Source: Flammeovirgaceae bacterium (lineage in GTDB: Bacteria > Bacteroidota > Bacteroidia > Cytophagales > Cyclobacteriaceae). From it: a DNA stretch of 64,000 bases. Location of the stretch: assembly GCA_024638265.1 (NCBI GenBank), contig JAHEKQ010000008.1, positions 1-64,000 of the forward strand. Direction: 5' to 3'. Made by a program: the position numbers and the translations under genes. This document shows, one piece after another, positions 53,851 to 62,496 of the stretch. The notes below the pieces were generated by a model. The model had not been told where the DNA came from. It worked only from the letters and a program-made list of their open reading frames with translations, and did not search any database. Position 1 is the first letter of the stretch, and each line of letters opens with the position of its first letter.

Positions 53851-54324
53851 TCAGAATTTACCGCTTTCAATTTCGTTGACATAAAAGAGGCCGTCCTTAG
53901 TAATTTCAAGTACGATCTTATTGATGGGTGCTTTCTTTTTAGTCAATATTATTACTTCCCATCTGTTGGCAGTAACCTTTTCTTTGATATCGACCATATA
54001 ACCGAGAACCAACTCGAGTGGTACATCCTTGATCTTTCCACTATGATTAATTTTACCCTTATTGTCCACTACTCTTATCCTGAATTCCTCATCAGTTTTG
54101 TTTTTTAATGAAACAAACACAGTGAGATGAGGAAGAAGGCTTATGTTATTTCTTTCCTGGATAAGGGCATAGTTGGTTTCTTGAATAGAAGGTACTGGTT
54201 TCTTCTTGAAATTGTAGTCAATTTTAAGTTCATAATCTTCCTCAGCCCTCAGCGGTATATCAGTCTGAGTATTGCCGGCAAATAATCCGGAAAAGATGAA
54301 TAATACGATTGCCAGTCCCCTCAT
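53851..54324 (-). CDS. Secreted hypothetical protein
   Basis: The 157-residue product has a signal peptide (GLAIVLFIFSGLFAGNTQ). The mature part is positively charged and beta-stranded, with KIDYNFKKKPVPSIQETNYALIQERNN and VDIKEKVTANRWEVIILTKKKAPINKIVLEITKDGLFYVN. I recognise no family. It is divergent from the BASS transporter gene. Confidence 0.55.
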   Translation of the reverse strand: MRGLAIVLFIFSGLFAGNTQTDIPLRAEEDYELKIDYNFKKKPVPSIQETNYALIQERNNISLLPHLTVFVSLKNKTDEEFRIRVVDNKGKINHSGKIKDVPLELVLGYMVDIKEKVTANRWEVIILTKKKAPINKIVLEITKDGLFYVNEIESGKF

Positions 54325-54421
54325 AATTTTTAAAAATACGAAATATGCGGCCCTATTCGACCATTTCTTCTTTCACAATAATTATTTCTACATTGAAATC
54401 CCATCATATACCACAAAAATT

Positions 54422-55372
54422 ATGCTGGAAACCCTGAGAGAGATCGATGGACTGATATTAAACTTCAGTTCGCAAAACAAGGTTTTGCTGAACCTAACGA
54501 TCGGATTTATCATGCTTGGGGTTGCACTGGAACTCAATGTAAGGGATTTTAGAAAGCTCAGGACCAACCCAACCCCTGTTATATTGGGCATATTAAGCCA
54601 GTTTATAGTACTCCCGTTACTTACATTTCTGTTAGTCTGGTTGCTGAAAGCATGGATCACACCTACAATAGGACTGGGTATGATCCTTGTTGCCTCATGC
54701 CCGGGGGGAAACGTAAGCAACTTCATTAGCAACCTGGCAAAAGGGAATATTGCACTTTCGGTGAGCCTGACAGCATTTTCTACTATTGCTTGCCTCATTC
54801 TGACTCCTCTGAATTTCATGTTCTGGGGTAACCTTTTCATGCAATTGTCATTGGAAGCAGGGCAAGATGAACTGGTCCGTCCACTTGAAATAGACCCTTA
54901 CCACGTTTTTGAGACCATTGCCCTGATCCTTGGACTTCCAATTTTGCTGGGTATTATTATTCAGAACCAGTTCAGAAAATTTACCCGAAAAGCCGTCCCT
55001 CACGTCAAAAGGCTCTCCATTTTGGCATTTTCAGTGATGGTCGTGGTAATATTTGTCAGTAACTACGATTTTTTCCTAGAATACATCCTCTTCATTTTTG
55101 TAATTGTTCTGATTCACAACACCCTTGCATTGACCGCCGGATATACTATTGGAAGGATCGGCCGGCTTGAAGAACGGGACAGAAAGACCCTTGCTATTGA
55201 AACGGGAATTCAGAATTCAGGCCTGGCCTTGGCACTCCTGTTTAATCCCAATATTTTCTCAACAGATCTGGCGATTGGAGGAATGACTTTTATAGCAGCC
55301 TGGTGGGGGGTATGGCATATTATTGCAGGCTTACTTATTGCTGGATATTGGAGTGGTTTCAGGATTAGGTAG
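54422..55372 (+). CDS. Bile acid:sodium symporter (BASS) family transporter
   Basis: The 316-residue protein has about ten helices and the BASS features: LNLTIGFIMLGVALELNVRDFRKL around 25-50, VASCPGGNVSNFISNLAKGNIALSVSLTAFSTI around 95-125 (the two Na+ sites lie in this discontinuous helix), and ETGIQNSGLALALLF around 255 with the second discontinuous helix. It couples uptake of an organic anion (bile acid-like, or steroid sulphate or pyruvate in plants) to sodium. The ATG at 54422 is preferred; upstream in-frame codons add a non-membrane peptide. Confidence 0.9.
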   Translation: MLETLREIDGLILNFSSQNKVLLNLTIGFIMLGVALELNVRDFRKLRTNPTPVILGILSQFIVLPLLTFLLVWLLKAWITPTIGLGMILVASCPGGNVSNFISNLAKGNIALSVSLTAFSTIACLILTPLNFMFWGNLFMQLSLEAGQDELVRPLEIDPYHVFETIALILGLPILLGIIIQNQFRKFTRKAVPHVKRLSILAFSVMVVVIFVSNYDFFLEYILFIFVIVLIHNTLALTAGYTIGRIGRLEERDRKTLAIETGIQNSGLALALLFNPNIFSTDLAIGGMTFIAAWWGVWHIIAGLLIAGYWSGFRIR

Positions 55373-55423
55373 AAAAAAAAACAGCTTGAATGTCAATACT
55401 GTGTACTCACACTCAAACTGTTT
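55373..55423 (-). terminator. Intrinsic terminator after tRNA-Met
   Basis: Arms 55379-55393 (AAACAGCTTGAATGT) and 55409-55423 (ACACTCAAACTGTTT) pair except for two single-base bulges or mismatches, with a run of T on the minus strand (from 55380 to 55373) after the stem. This should terminate the tRNA transcript on the minus strand. Confidence 0.8.
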
Positions 55424-55425
55424 CG

Positions 55426-55499
55426 TAGCGAGAACGGGAGTTGAACCCGTGACCTCAGGGTTATGAATCCTGCGCTCTAACCAACTGAGCTACCTCGCC
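55426..55499 (-). tRNA. tRNA-Met (CAT anticodon)
   Basis: A 74-nt cloverleaf on the minus strand: acceptor GGCGAGG paired with TCTCGCT (with G1-U72 and G7-U66 wobble), D-arm GCTC..GAGC, anticodon loop TTCATAA, variable AGGTC, T-arm ACGGG-TTCAACT-CCCGT. The 3' end is not followed by an encoded CCA (CGA follows). Anticodon stem positions 31 and 39 are A and C, a mismatch at the loop base. An elongator Met call fits best; Ile2 with lysidine cannot be excluded from the anticodon alone. Confidence 0.9.
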
Positions 55500-55661
55500 T
55501 TATTGAGGGCGCAATATTACAAAATTGATATAAATAATCCATCGGAGCAGTTCAATTTGCTGCGTCAGAAAAGCTAAATCTTTTTGTTGTAATACAACGA
55601 CAAGTTCAATTTTACTTTTTTGGGGAGTTTATGCTTAGTATTTTTCGGGCTATTAAAACTG

Positions 55662-57806
55662 ATGAAGCCCCTTTTTATTTTCTTCGCAAGTTTTGCCGTC
55701 AGTGCACTTTTCGCTCAATCTTCCATTGAGCATGTAACTACATATGACAACAGGGTATATAATTCCGGCTATGCGGTTTATTCCATAACTACGGCAAATG
55801 ATGGCACCCTATTTTTTGCTACCTCGGGTGGGGTCGTGGCATATGATGGATCAACCTGGACTCCTATTCAACTCGACGAAAACAGAGCCGCCCATACTGT
55901 GGCGTATGATTCTGTATCAAACAGGATATATGTTGGAGGTACCAATACCCTTGGGTTTATTACAAAAAACGGTTCAGGTTACCAATATATAAGCTTGATG
56001 GACCGTATCAAGGGTAATGATAAATTCGGATTTTGCTGGCAAATTTTATTCAATAATAAGGAGGTTCTTTTTCAGACCTATGAACGGTTTTATTCGTTCA
56101 AAAAAGACTCTATTGAGATCCTGGACATAAGCAACAGCTACATGTTTATAGCGGATGAATATACCTATGTGACCACGATAGGAGACACGGTCTCAATTTA
56201 CAAGGATTCTTCGTTGGTATATAAATGGAAACCTGAAGGTCTGAGGAATGAATCCCTTTATTGGGTACATCCTCTTGAAAAGGTACACTACCTCTTTTTC
56301 CCCACTATTGGGACATTTATTCACGATTTAGAGACCAATACCGTAAAAAAGCACGCTTCACCATTAAACACTAAATTAAAGGATTGGAGCTTCTACCATG
56401 CTGTGGCCCTCTCCGATTCTGTCCTGGCAATCGGGACATGGAACAACGGATTATATATCGCCGACTTGAATGGAAATGAAATCGCAAAGTTGGAAACGGG
56501 TTCCGGGATTCTATCGAACCTGATCTATTTTATTCATCTGGGGCCGCAGGGGAAATTATGGATAGGTACTGATTATGGCATTTCAGTATGGGATATTAGA
56601 GAAGGAGGCATCTTTGATAAGGATCGGTCAAATCCAATGACACCCAGATTCAATGTTGTGGAACTGGATCATGCAGTTAAGCATTATGTTGAACCGGGAG
56701 ATACAATACATTTAAACTACCGCCCTGAAAGTGTTGAGTTAGGATTTTCCATCCCGGGTGACGATTACTTCAATCAGCAGCCTCTTCAATTAGAGATAAT
56801 GCGATATAAAAGTACCTTAATCGACACGTTAATAACCTCCTACCACTACCACAATATCAGCAATGGATTCTATCAGTTTAGTGTTAGTGACCCCTCTGAT
56901 CCGACCCGTAAATCAACTTTTTATATGGCTATCCGTCAACCCTGGTTCCACTGGCTTTTTGAGAATTGGGAGGCCATTATCATAACACTTTTGATTGTTG
57001 GCTCTTTCGCAATAGGTATTATTTATATACAAAACACTACAAAAAAGAGATTGGAAAGGTTGGTACATGAAAAAACCAGGGATTTGGAGCTCGCCAACAA
57101 AAACCTGTCAGAAATTAACGAGGAACTGGACAATTTTATTTACAGGTCATCACATGATCTTATCGCACCCGTTAAATCAGTGAAAGGGCTCCTTGAAATC
57201 ATGAAAATTTCGAAGGATAATAATCCGGAGTATTTCAAAATGCTCGAAGGCAGAATTCTGAGACTGGAACAAATCATTTCTGAGATCAACAATTACATTA
57301 AGAGTTCAAAGAAACCTGTGGCCCATGAAGAGATTGAGTTAAAAGGACTTGTCGAGGATGTTTTTGATGACCTGGAATATTATGAGGAAGCACATCGCGT
57401 TAAATTCATAAACAATATGCCTGAAGGGACTTTTATTGACTCCGACAAAGAGCGATGGAAAATCATTCTCAGCAACCTACTCCAGAATTCTATTAAGTAT
57501 TTTGATCCTGGAAAAGAATCTCCTTTTGTTGCGGTAACCCTATCCCTTGATGGCGATTTACTTACTTTGACAGTTGAAGATAACGGACGTGGAATTCCGG
57601 CTAAATACCAGCAAAAAGTATTTGATATATTTTTCCGGGCTTCTGAAGGGACAGAAGGCACTGGCCTGGGTCTTTTCCTGGTAAAGAGAATGTCAGCGAT
57701 TCTTGGTGCAGAAATCCAGCTAACATCCAATTCACAGGGGACTAAAGTCAGCTTGGAGTTACCCATTCATAAGGTCAAATTCCGGCAAGCATCTCTGGCT
57801 GAATAA
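55662..57806 (+). CDS. Sensor histidine kinase with periplasmic beta-propeller
   Basis: The 714-residue kinase has a signal peptide (ending near SALFAQ), a periplasmic propeller (about 20-330) with two-component-regulator propeller blades such as YSITTANDGTLFFATSGGVVAYDGSTW and LWIGTDYGISVWDIREGG, a Y_Y_Y-like domain, a membrane helix at about 437-458, and HisKA with the phospho-accepting His498 in SSHDLIAP. The HATPase domain follows with the N-box LLQNSIKYF, G1 VEDNGRGIP and G2 GTGLGLFL motifs. No receiver domain or DNA-binding domain is attached, and no response regulator is adjacent. Propeller-kinases like this sense extracellular glycans or oligosaccharides in Bacteroidota. Confidence 0.93.
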   Translation: MKPLFIFFASFAVSALFAQSSIEHVTTYDNRVYNSGYAVYSITTANDGTLFFATSGGVVAYDGSTWTPIQLDENRAAHTVAYDSVSNRIYVGGTNTLGFITKNGSGYQYISLMDRIKGNDKFGFCWQILFNNKEVLFQTYERFYSFKKDSIEILDISNSYMFIADEYTYVTTIGDTVSIYKDSSLVYKWKPEGLRNESLYWVHPLEKVHYLFFPTIGTFIHDLETNTVKKHASPLNTKLKDWSFYHAVALSDSVLAIGTWNNGLYIADLNGNEIAKLETGSGILSNLIYFIHLGPQGKLWIGTDYGISVWDIREGGIFDKDRSNPMTPRFNVVELDHAVKHYVEPGDTIHLNYRPESVELGFSIPGDDYFNQQPLQLEIMRYKSTLIDTLITSYHYHNISNGFYQFSVSDPSDPTRKSTFYMAIRQPWFHWLFENWEAIIITLLIVGSFAIGIIYIQNTTKKRLERLVHEKTRDLELANKNLSEINEELDNFIYRSSHDLIAPVKSVKGLLEIMKISKDNNPEYFKMLEGRILRLEQIISEINNYIKSSKKPVAHEEIELKGLVEDVFDDLEYYEEAHRVKFINNMPEGTFIDSDKERWKIILSNLLQNSIKYFDPGKESPFVAVTLSLDGDLLTLTVEDNGRGIPAKYQQKVFDIFFRASEGTEGTGLGLFLVKRMSAILGAEIQLTSNSQGTKVSLELPIHKVKFRQASLAE

Positions 57807-59376
57807 CCGAATCGCCCAGTAACACTTCATCCAGATCATACCCGGGAACATCCATTATCCTGTAATTCTCATGATCCCAATCTATTCGTCTTCCTAATTT
57901 CCACGATATACTGGCCATGTGGGCAGTCATGGCCTCTTCAAACCCTTCTTTAATACCACAGCTTACAGGCGTTCCGTTTTTTATCGCATTCAACCATTCC
58001 TTAAGATGAAGGTGGGCAGAGTCAAGCCTCTTCCCATCGCGATATGTCCATAAAAGACCTTTATCAGCAAAGTATTTTGCAGTAGCAGAGGTAATACCAT
58101 CCGTTTCATTCGCTGATGGGTCATAACTGTAAATCGGCACATTTGGGTCCATTAAACGGTCCTTAATCATGCTTTTGAATCGCGTGGAGTTTCTATCTAC
58201 ATGCACAGCTAATGAGTTGCCTAACTCCATGGTGCCATCGTGGCCCATTAATAGTGTTGGTCGGGTGTATTGGTTTCCAAGTGTGGCACTATAAACAAAG
58301 GTCATCCCTTTTTCCAGCCCTTCTTCCCTACTGGACCCGGTGGTGAATTCCGGATATTCCATATTCACATGAATTACATCCGGTACATTTCTGCCGTCGT
58401 TGTGAGTATATATACCGCCAGACATCATCACGGAATCCGGCATGCCCATTTTCAGGACACAATTGATCCGGTCATAATCGTGTGTCATCAAATCACCGGC
58501 TAATCCACTTCCATAGGCCCACCATTTCCTCCAACGGAAAAAATGTTCGGGATTGAAACCGATCTTGGGAGCGGATCCCAGGAATTGGTCCCAGTCGATC
58601 GTTTGAGGGCTTGCTTTTTCGTGAATATTATATTGCCATGCCCCTACATCATCGTTTCGATTTGTGTTGACTTCCACAAGGCTTATATGCCCCAATATCT
58701 TTTTATTGATAATATCCTGTGCCGTAATGAAGCTTTGGGTTTGACGATGTTGGTGTCCCACCTGTAGTACTTTTCCGGATTTCTCGACTGCATCCATCAA
58801 GTCATAAGTCTCAGCAATAGTATGGGTCATTGGTTTTTCCACGTAAACATGCTTCCCCGCCTCAAGGGCTTTAATAGCAATAGGGGCATGCCAATGATCG
58901 GGCGTGGCGATTACCACTGCATCAACATCCGGTGAGTTAATCATGTCCTCATGATGCTTATACCTCTTACACTCCGGAAAAGAGCTTGTGGCAAGCTCAG
59001 CATGCACATCAAATACATCACATACACCGGTAAGTTTTACATTCAGGTCCTCCTGATCGGTAAATGCTTTCATGGCAGCCTCATTATTTTTCACGGCTTC
59101 AAGCCATCTCGAATGGGCAAAGCCCAGCACCCGGATAAGGTGCTGCCCCCTGCCACCGTATCCAATCACTCCAACCCTTATGGCATCGCCGGATAAATCT
59201 GCGGTATTTTCCGGTGCACTTGCGTCGATATCCAACGCATTGAGGATCTTATCTTTTTCTTTGGCCAATTTCCGGGTTTCTGCGTAGGCTCCCCAAAGAA
59301 CCCCACCCGCAAATGGAATACCTGCTAATCCTTTTAATAGGTTTCGCCTCGAATTGTCATGTCTTTCCTCGCTCAT
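57775..59376 (-). CDS. Tat-exported Gfo/Idh/MocA oxidoreductase
   Basis: The 533-residue NAD(P)-dependent oxidoreductase has a twin-arginine signal (RRNLLKG, residues 10-16), a Rossmann domain with IRVGVIGYGGRGQHLI around 65-80, and the catalytic-region motif VYVEKPMTHT followed by HDYDRINCVLKMG. Family members oxidise or reduce sugars and derivatives. It overlaps the DoxX gene by 4 bp (ATGA) on the same strand, and its 3' end overlaps the propeller-kinase gene by 32 bp. Tat export implies that it folds with its cofactor in the cytosol before secretion. Confidence 0.9.
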   Translation of the reverse strand: MSEERHDNSRRNLLKGLAGIPFAGGVLWGAYAETRKLAKEKDKILNALDIDASAPENTADLSGDAIRVGVIGYGGRGQHLIRVLGFAHSRWLEAVKNNEAAMKAFTDQEDLNVKLTGVCDVFDVHAELATSSFPECKRYKHHEDMINSPDVDAVVIATPDHWHAPIAIKALEAGKHVYVEKPMTHTIAETYDLMDAVEKSGKVLQVGHQHRQTQSFITAQDIINKKILGHISLVEVNTNRNDDVGAWQYNIHEKASPQTIDWDQFLGSAPKIGFNPEHFFRWRKWWAYGSGLAGDLMTHDYDRINCVLKMGMPDSVMMSGGIYTHNDGRNVPDVIHVNMEYPEFTTGSSREEGLEKGMTFVYSATLGNQYTRPTLLMGHDGTMELGNSLAVHVDRNSTRFKSMIKDRLMDPNVPIYSYDPSANETDGITSATAKYFADKGLLWTYRDGKRLDSAHLHLKEWLNAIKNGTPVSCGIKEGFEEAMTAHMASISWKLGRRIDWDHENYRIMDVPGYDLDEVLLGDSVIQPEMLAGI

Positions 59377-59843
59377 GATGCCTGTTTTTTAGATAATAAA
59401 TGATTTAGACCGAAGTAATGGCTAGTTGGGAATGCTGCAATAACCCCCAGTGCAAATAGTTCAATTAGGTTCTTGTTAACAATGAAGTAATTCCCTTCAG
59501 CGGGTCCTGCCCCCGATAACCATGGAAGAGGCGGGTGAGCCAGGTAAAACATGGCCAACATAAGCATCCCGGCATACGCACCTGCCTTTTCCCTGAATCC
59601 AAACGTCAATGCCAGGCCGGAAACCAGCAGTAACGAAATTGTAAACACATCAGTCAGCCCAATGAGTGATTCAGAACCAAGCCACTTAAACAGAAAAGCC
59701 AGAGGTCCCTCTGCATTCAGCAGATAACCTTGAGAGGTCCAACTGGTGTTGAGTAATTTCAAGAATGCTTCGTAAAGAAAATGCCAACCAATGGCCATTC
59801 TCAGAATTACCAGGAAATACAACTGATTTTTTGAATAGGTCAT
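59373..59843 (-). CDS. DoxX family membrane protein
   Basis: From ATG 59843 this is a 156-residue, four-helix DoxX protein: QLYFLVILRMAIGWHFLYEAFLKLL (first helix), SLIGLTDVFTISLLLVSGLAL, AGAYAGMLMLAMFYL and LIELFALGVIAAFPTSH. DoxX proteins are small inner-membrane oxidoreductase or quinone-interacting subunits. Between two Tat-secreted oxidoreductases, it could link them to the quinone pool. An upstream ATG at 59900 would add a non-homologous stretch. Confidence 0.88.
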   Translation of the reverse strand: MTYSKNQLYFLVILRMAIGWHFLYEAFLKLLNTSWTSQGYLLNAEGPLAFLFKWLGSESLIGLTDVFTISLLLVSGLALTFGFREKAGAYAGMLMLAMFYLAHPPLPWLSGAGPAEGNYFIVNKNLIELFALGVIAAFPTSHYFGLNHLLSKKQAS

Positions 59844-59916
59844 AATCGATATTTTGTGTAGAGAGTTAAGAAATATTGAACAGAAATGCTGAAATAACAA
59901 TGATATCCGTCATTCA

Positions 59917-61308
59917 TTAAATCTTCATTATCCCCAGCTCCCTCTTTTCCTTCCATTTACCCTTAGTCCAGTCCGGAAATCTGTATGGTGCACTACCGAA
60001 TTGAACGCTTAATACCGAAAGTGGGAATACTGCTGACCAGGCTGCTCCATCGTAAACATTCATATCAGGTTCTTCTCCCCTATTGAGGGCATCCAATATC
60101 CTGTAATTCATCACGAAATCCATACCTCCATGTCCCCCGTGCTTTTTTATTTCTTCTTCAAGTGCTTCCCAGATCGGGTGATTGTACTTGCTCCTCAATT
60201 CATCGTAAGCTTCTTTTTCCATCCATGAATGTCCATTTTCCCTAAGTGATAACCTGCTGGGATATCCTTCGTGATAGCCTTTGGTTCCCGCAAGGGCATT
60301 GATTCGGCTATAGGGCCTATTTGTCACCACATCATGTTTTACCAGGATACTCCGACCCATTTGAGTCTTTATCAGGCTGTAATTCATGTCACCATGATTG
60401 AAATCCTCGTACTGGTAAAATTCATTATCGGAATCCACATTCCTGGCATGTTCAGCAAGGGAAGCCTGGTTCGAACTCATCGATACCATATAGTCAAAGC
60501 TATCCCCACGATGGATGTCCATGTACCACGCAACTGGCCCAAGTCCATGGGTTGGATAAAGATTTCCATCGGTGGTGATGTGATGTCTGATTCGCCATGA
60601 ATTATAATAGGCATCCCCAAACAGATAAGGATCCTTGAGGTCATGAATGTAGGCTGCCTCACCATAGGTCAGTGTACCGAACAACCCATTTCTCACCATA
60701 TTCAATATCCATAGCTCCTCATTGCCATAATTGACATTCTCCATCATTATACAATGCTTCCCTGTTTCCTCACTGGTTCTCACAATGGCATTCAACTCTT
60801 CAATGGTAATCCCCATAGGAACCTCCACGGCCACATGCTTACCTTTTTTCATAGACTCAATAGCCATCGGAGCATGAAGTTCCCAAGGGGTGGAGATCAC
60901 TACCAGTTGAATATCATCCCTGTCGATCAACTCTTTCCATTTATCTTTAGTCCCTGAATAAACCGCGGGCTTCTGATCATTCTCTCGTGCAATTTTTACG
61001 GCACGATCCGTCATCGATTCACGAATATCACATACTGCTACTACTTTAGCCTTCTCCGGAAACATCGCTGCGTAATGTCTTAAATGTCCCCTACCTCGAT
61101 TGCCAACCCCGATCAATCCAACTCCAACCTGGGGAATTGCTTCTGCAGCACGTCCCATCCTTTTCCCTGATGCTCCCGGAACTATAAGTCTCTCATTAAT
61201 TCCCTGTGATAAGTCAAGGGGATGACCTGATAACAACGATCCTGATAGTCCGAGGAAGCCACCACCAAGAGTAGCTTTCAATAAAAATTGCCGTCTTTTT
61301 AAATCCAT
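59917..61308 (-). CDS. Tat-exported Gfo/Idh/MocA oxidoreductase, GH109-like
   Basis: The 463-residue enzyme has a twin-arginine signal (KRRQFLLK, R5-R6), Rossmann motif VGVGLIGVGNRGRGHL around 62, and the GH109 features HVAVEVPMGITIEEL, KHCIMMENVNYGNEE and YPTHGLGPVAWYM. Some of these enzymes are alpha-N-acetylgalactosaminidases (GH109) that act through an NAD-dependent redox cycle, but many are oxidoreductases, so the glycosidase activity is a possibility. It heads the operon with DoxX and the second oxidoreductase. Confidence 0.88.
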   Translation of the reverse strand: MDLKRRQFLLKATLGGGFLGLSGSLLSGHPLDLSQGINERLIVPGASGKRMGRAAEAIPQVGVGLIGVGNRGRGHLRHYAAMFPEKAKVVAVCDIRESMTDRAVKIARENDQKPAVYSGTKDKWKELIDRDDIQLVVISTPWELHAPMAIESMKKGKHVAVEVPMGITIEELNAIVRTSEETGKHCIMMENVNYGNEELWILNMVRNGLFGTLTYGEAAYIHDLKDPYLFGDAYYNSWRIRHHITTDGNLYPTHGLGPVAWYMDIHRGDSFDYMVSMSSNQASLAEHARNVDSDNEFYQYEDFNHGDMNYSLIKTQMGRSILVKHDVVTNRPYSRINALAGTKGYHEGYPSRLSLRENGHSWMEKEAYDELRSKYNHPIWEALEEEIKKHGGHGGMDFVMNYRILDALNRGEEPDMNVYDGAAWSAVFPLSVLSVQFGSAPYRFPDWTKGKWKEKRELGIMKI

Positions 61309-61388
61309 ACTAAATCAATAAACCTTTTATTCACGTTGTTCGTGATAGGTTCTTAAGTTAAACAATTTGTACTAAATTTGTCCGCTAT

Positions 61389-62276
61389 ATGAGCGCACGC
61401 CGCAAAAAGAGAAAATTGGGAAGTTACCCCTCCTTTAGTGTTGTGGGAAGTATGCTTCTCGCCCTTTTTGTAATAGGTCTTTTTGGGGTATTTCTGGTTC
61501 TCACCAATAACCTGAAAGAACAAATCAGGCAGAACATGCAGGCGCAGGTATACCTGGAAAAAGATATCAGTGAGAGTCAGCGAATTCAAATCGAGCAGAC
61601 CCTTACCTCCGGCGAATTTGTTCTTAAACGTGAGGGAAATCCTGTAATCAGTTATATATCCAAAGAAGATGCCGCCAGTCGGTTTATTGAAGAAACAGGT
61701 GAGGACTTCTATGAATTTCTTGGAGACAACCCACTAAGAGATTCTTTTGTAATCAATATCGCCTTGGATCAGCAGACCCCTGAAAATTTACAAGCTATGA
61801 AAGCTTCTGTTGAAAGAATACCAGGGGTCTTTGAAATGGACTTTGTGGAAAGTCTGTTAAACAGACTGATTGAAAATACGACCACTATTGGCATGATTCT
61901 TATCGGATTTGCGATCATACTGTTTATTGCGGTGGTATTGCTCATCAACAACACCATAAAGCTGGCCCTGTTTAGCCAGAGGTTCCTGATCAGAAGTATG
62001 CAGTTAGTCGGTGCAAAATCTACATTCATTCAAAAACCATTTCTTCTACGATCCTTGTTCCATGGAATTCTCGCTGCAGTCATTGCATCCGCAGGACTTT
62101 ATGGTCTGTTGCAATATGGCCAGAACAGATTTCCTGACCTGACCACCCTAAGCGATCTTTATTCCCTGTTAATTGTATTTTTAGTATTGATCGTGGTTGG
62201 TGCATTAGTGGGTTTGAGTGGTACTTTTTTTGCCATCAGAAGATATCTGAAACTTTCCCTCGACGAATTATATTGA
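61389..62276 (+). CDS. ftsX: Cell division protein FtsX
   Basis: The 295-residue permease has a short cytosolic N-terminus (MSARRKKRKLGSYPSF), helix 1 at about 21-41, an extracellular domain (42-165) that binds the peptidoglycan hydrolase partner, and three C-terminal helices with IGMILIGFAIILFIAVVLLINNTI, around 220 and around 260. FtsX works with the ATPase FtsE to activate murein hydrolases at the division site. FtsE is not next to it. TAAATTTG at 61373-61380 matches the -7 element but lies only ~8 bp before the ATG and has no clear -33, so it may be chance or give a nearly leaderless mRNA. Confidence 0.92.
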   Translation: MSARRKKRKLGSYPSFSVVGSMLLALFVIGLFGVFLVLTNNLKEQIRQNMQAQVYLEKDISESQRIQIEQTLTSGEFVLKREGNPVISYISKEDAASRFIEETGEDFYEFLGDNPLRDSFVINIALDQQTPENLQAMKASVERIPGVFEMDFVESLLNRLIENTTTIGMILIGFAIILFIAVVLLINNTIKLALFSQRFLIRSMQLVGAKSTFIQKPFLLRSLFHGILAAVIASAGLYGLLQYGQNRFPDLTTLSDLYSLLIVFLVLIVVGALVGLSGTFFAIRRYLKLSLDELY

Positions 62277-62277
62277 T

Positions 62278-62496
62278 ATGTCACAAAATGATAAAATGCC
62301 GTTTGGCAAAAAAAATTACAGGTTAATGATAGGAGGCTTGGTGATCCTGGCCGTTGGTTTCCTGGTTATGACATTGGACACTGAACCTTATGGATTTGGA
62401 TTTTTAGGACTCACCCTCGGACCGGTTTTGGTTTTCCTTGGTTTTATGATTGAGATTGCCGCCATACTTCAAAAGCCGCAGAAAAAAGATAAATGA
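62278..62496 (+). CDS. DUF3098 small membrane protein
   Basis: The 72-residue protein has two helices (KKNYRLMIGGLVILAVGFLVMTL and GFLGLTLGPVLVFLGFMIEIAAIL) separated by an Asp/Glu-rich short loop. It matches DUF3098, a Bacteroidota family with unknown function that sits between ftsX and uppP in many genomes. It starts 2 bp after ftsX and overlaps uppP by 4 bp (ATGA). Confidence 0.92.
   Translation: MSQNDKMPFGKKNYRLMIGGLVILAVGFLVMTLDTEPYGFGFLGLTLGPVLVFLGFMIEIAAILQKPQKKDK

Noticed and set aside
61350-61380. A full promoter for ftsX
   Set aside because: TAAATTTG at 61373-61380 fits a -7 element, but no TTTG lies at the right distance and the start would fall at the ATG, so it is only mentioned with ftsX.
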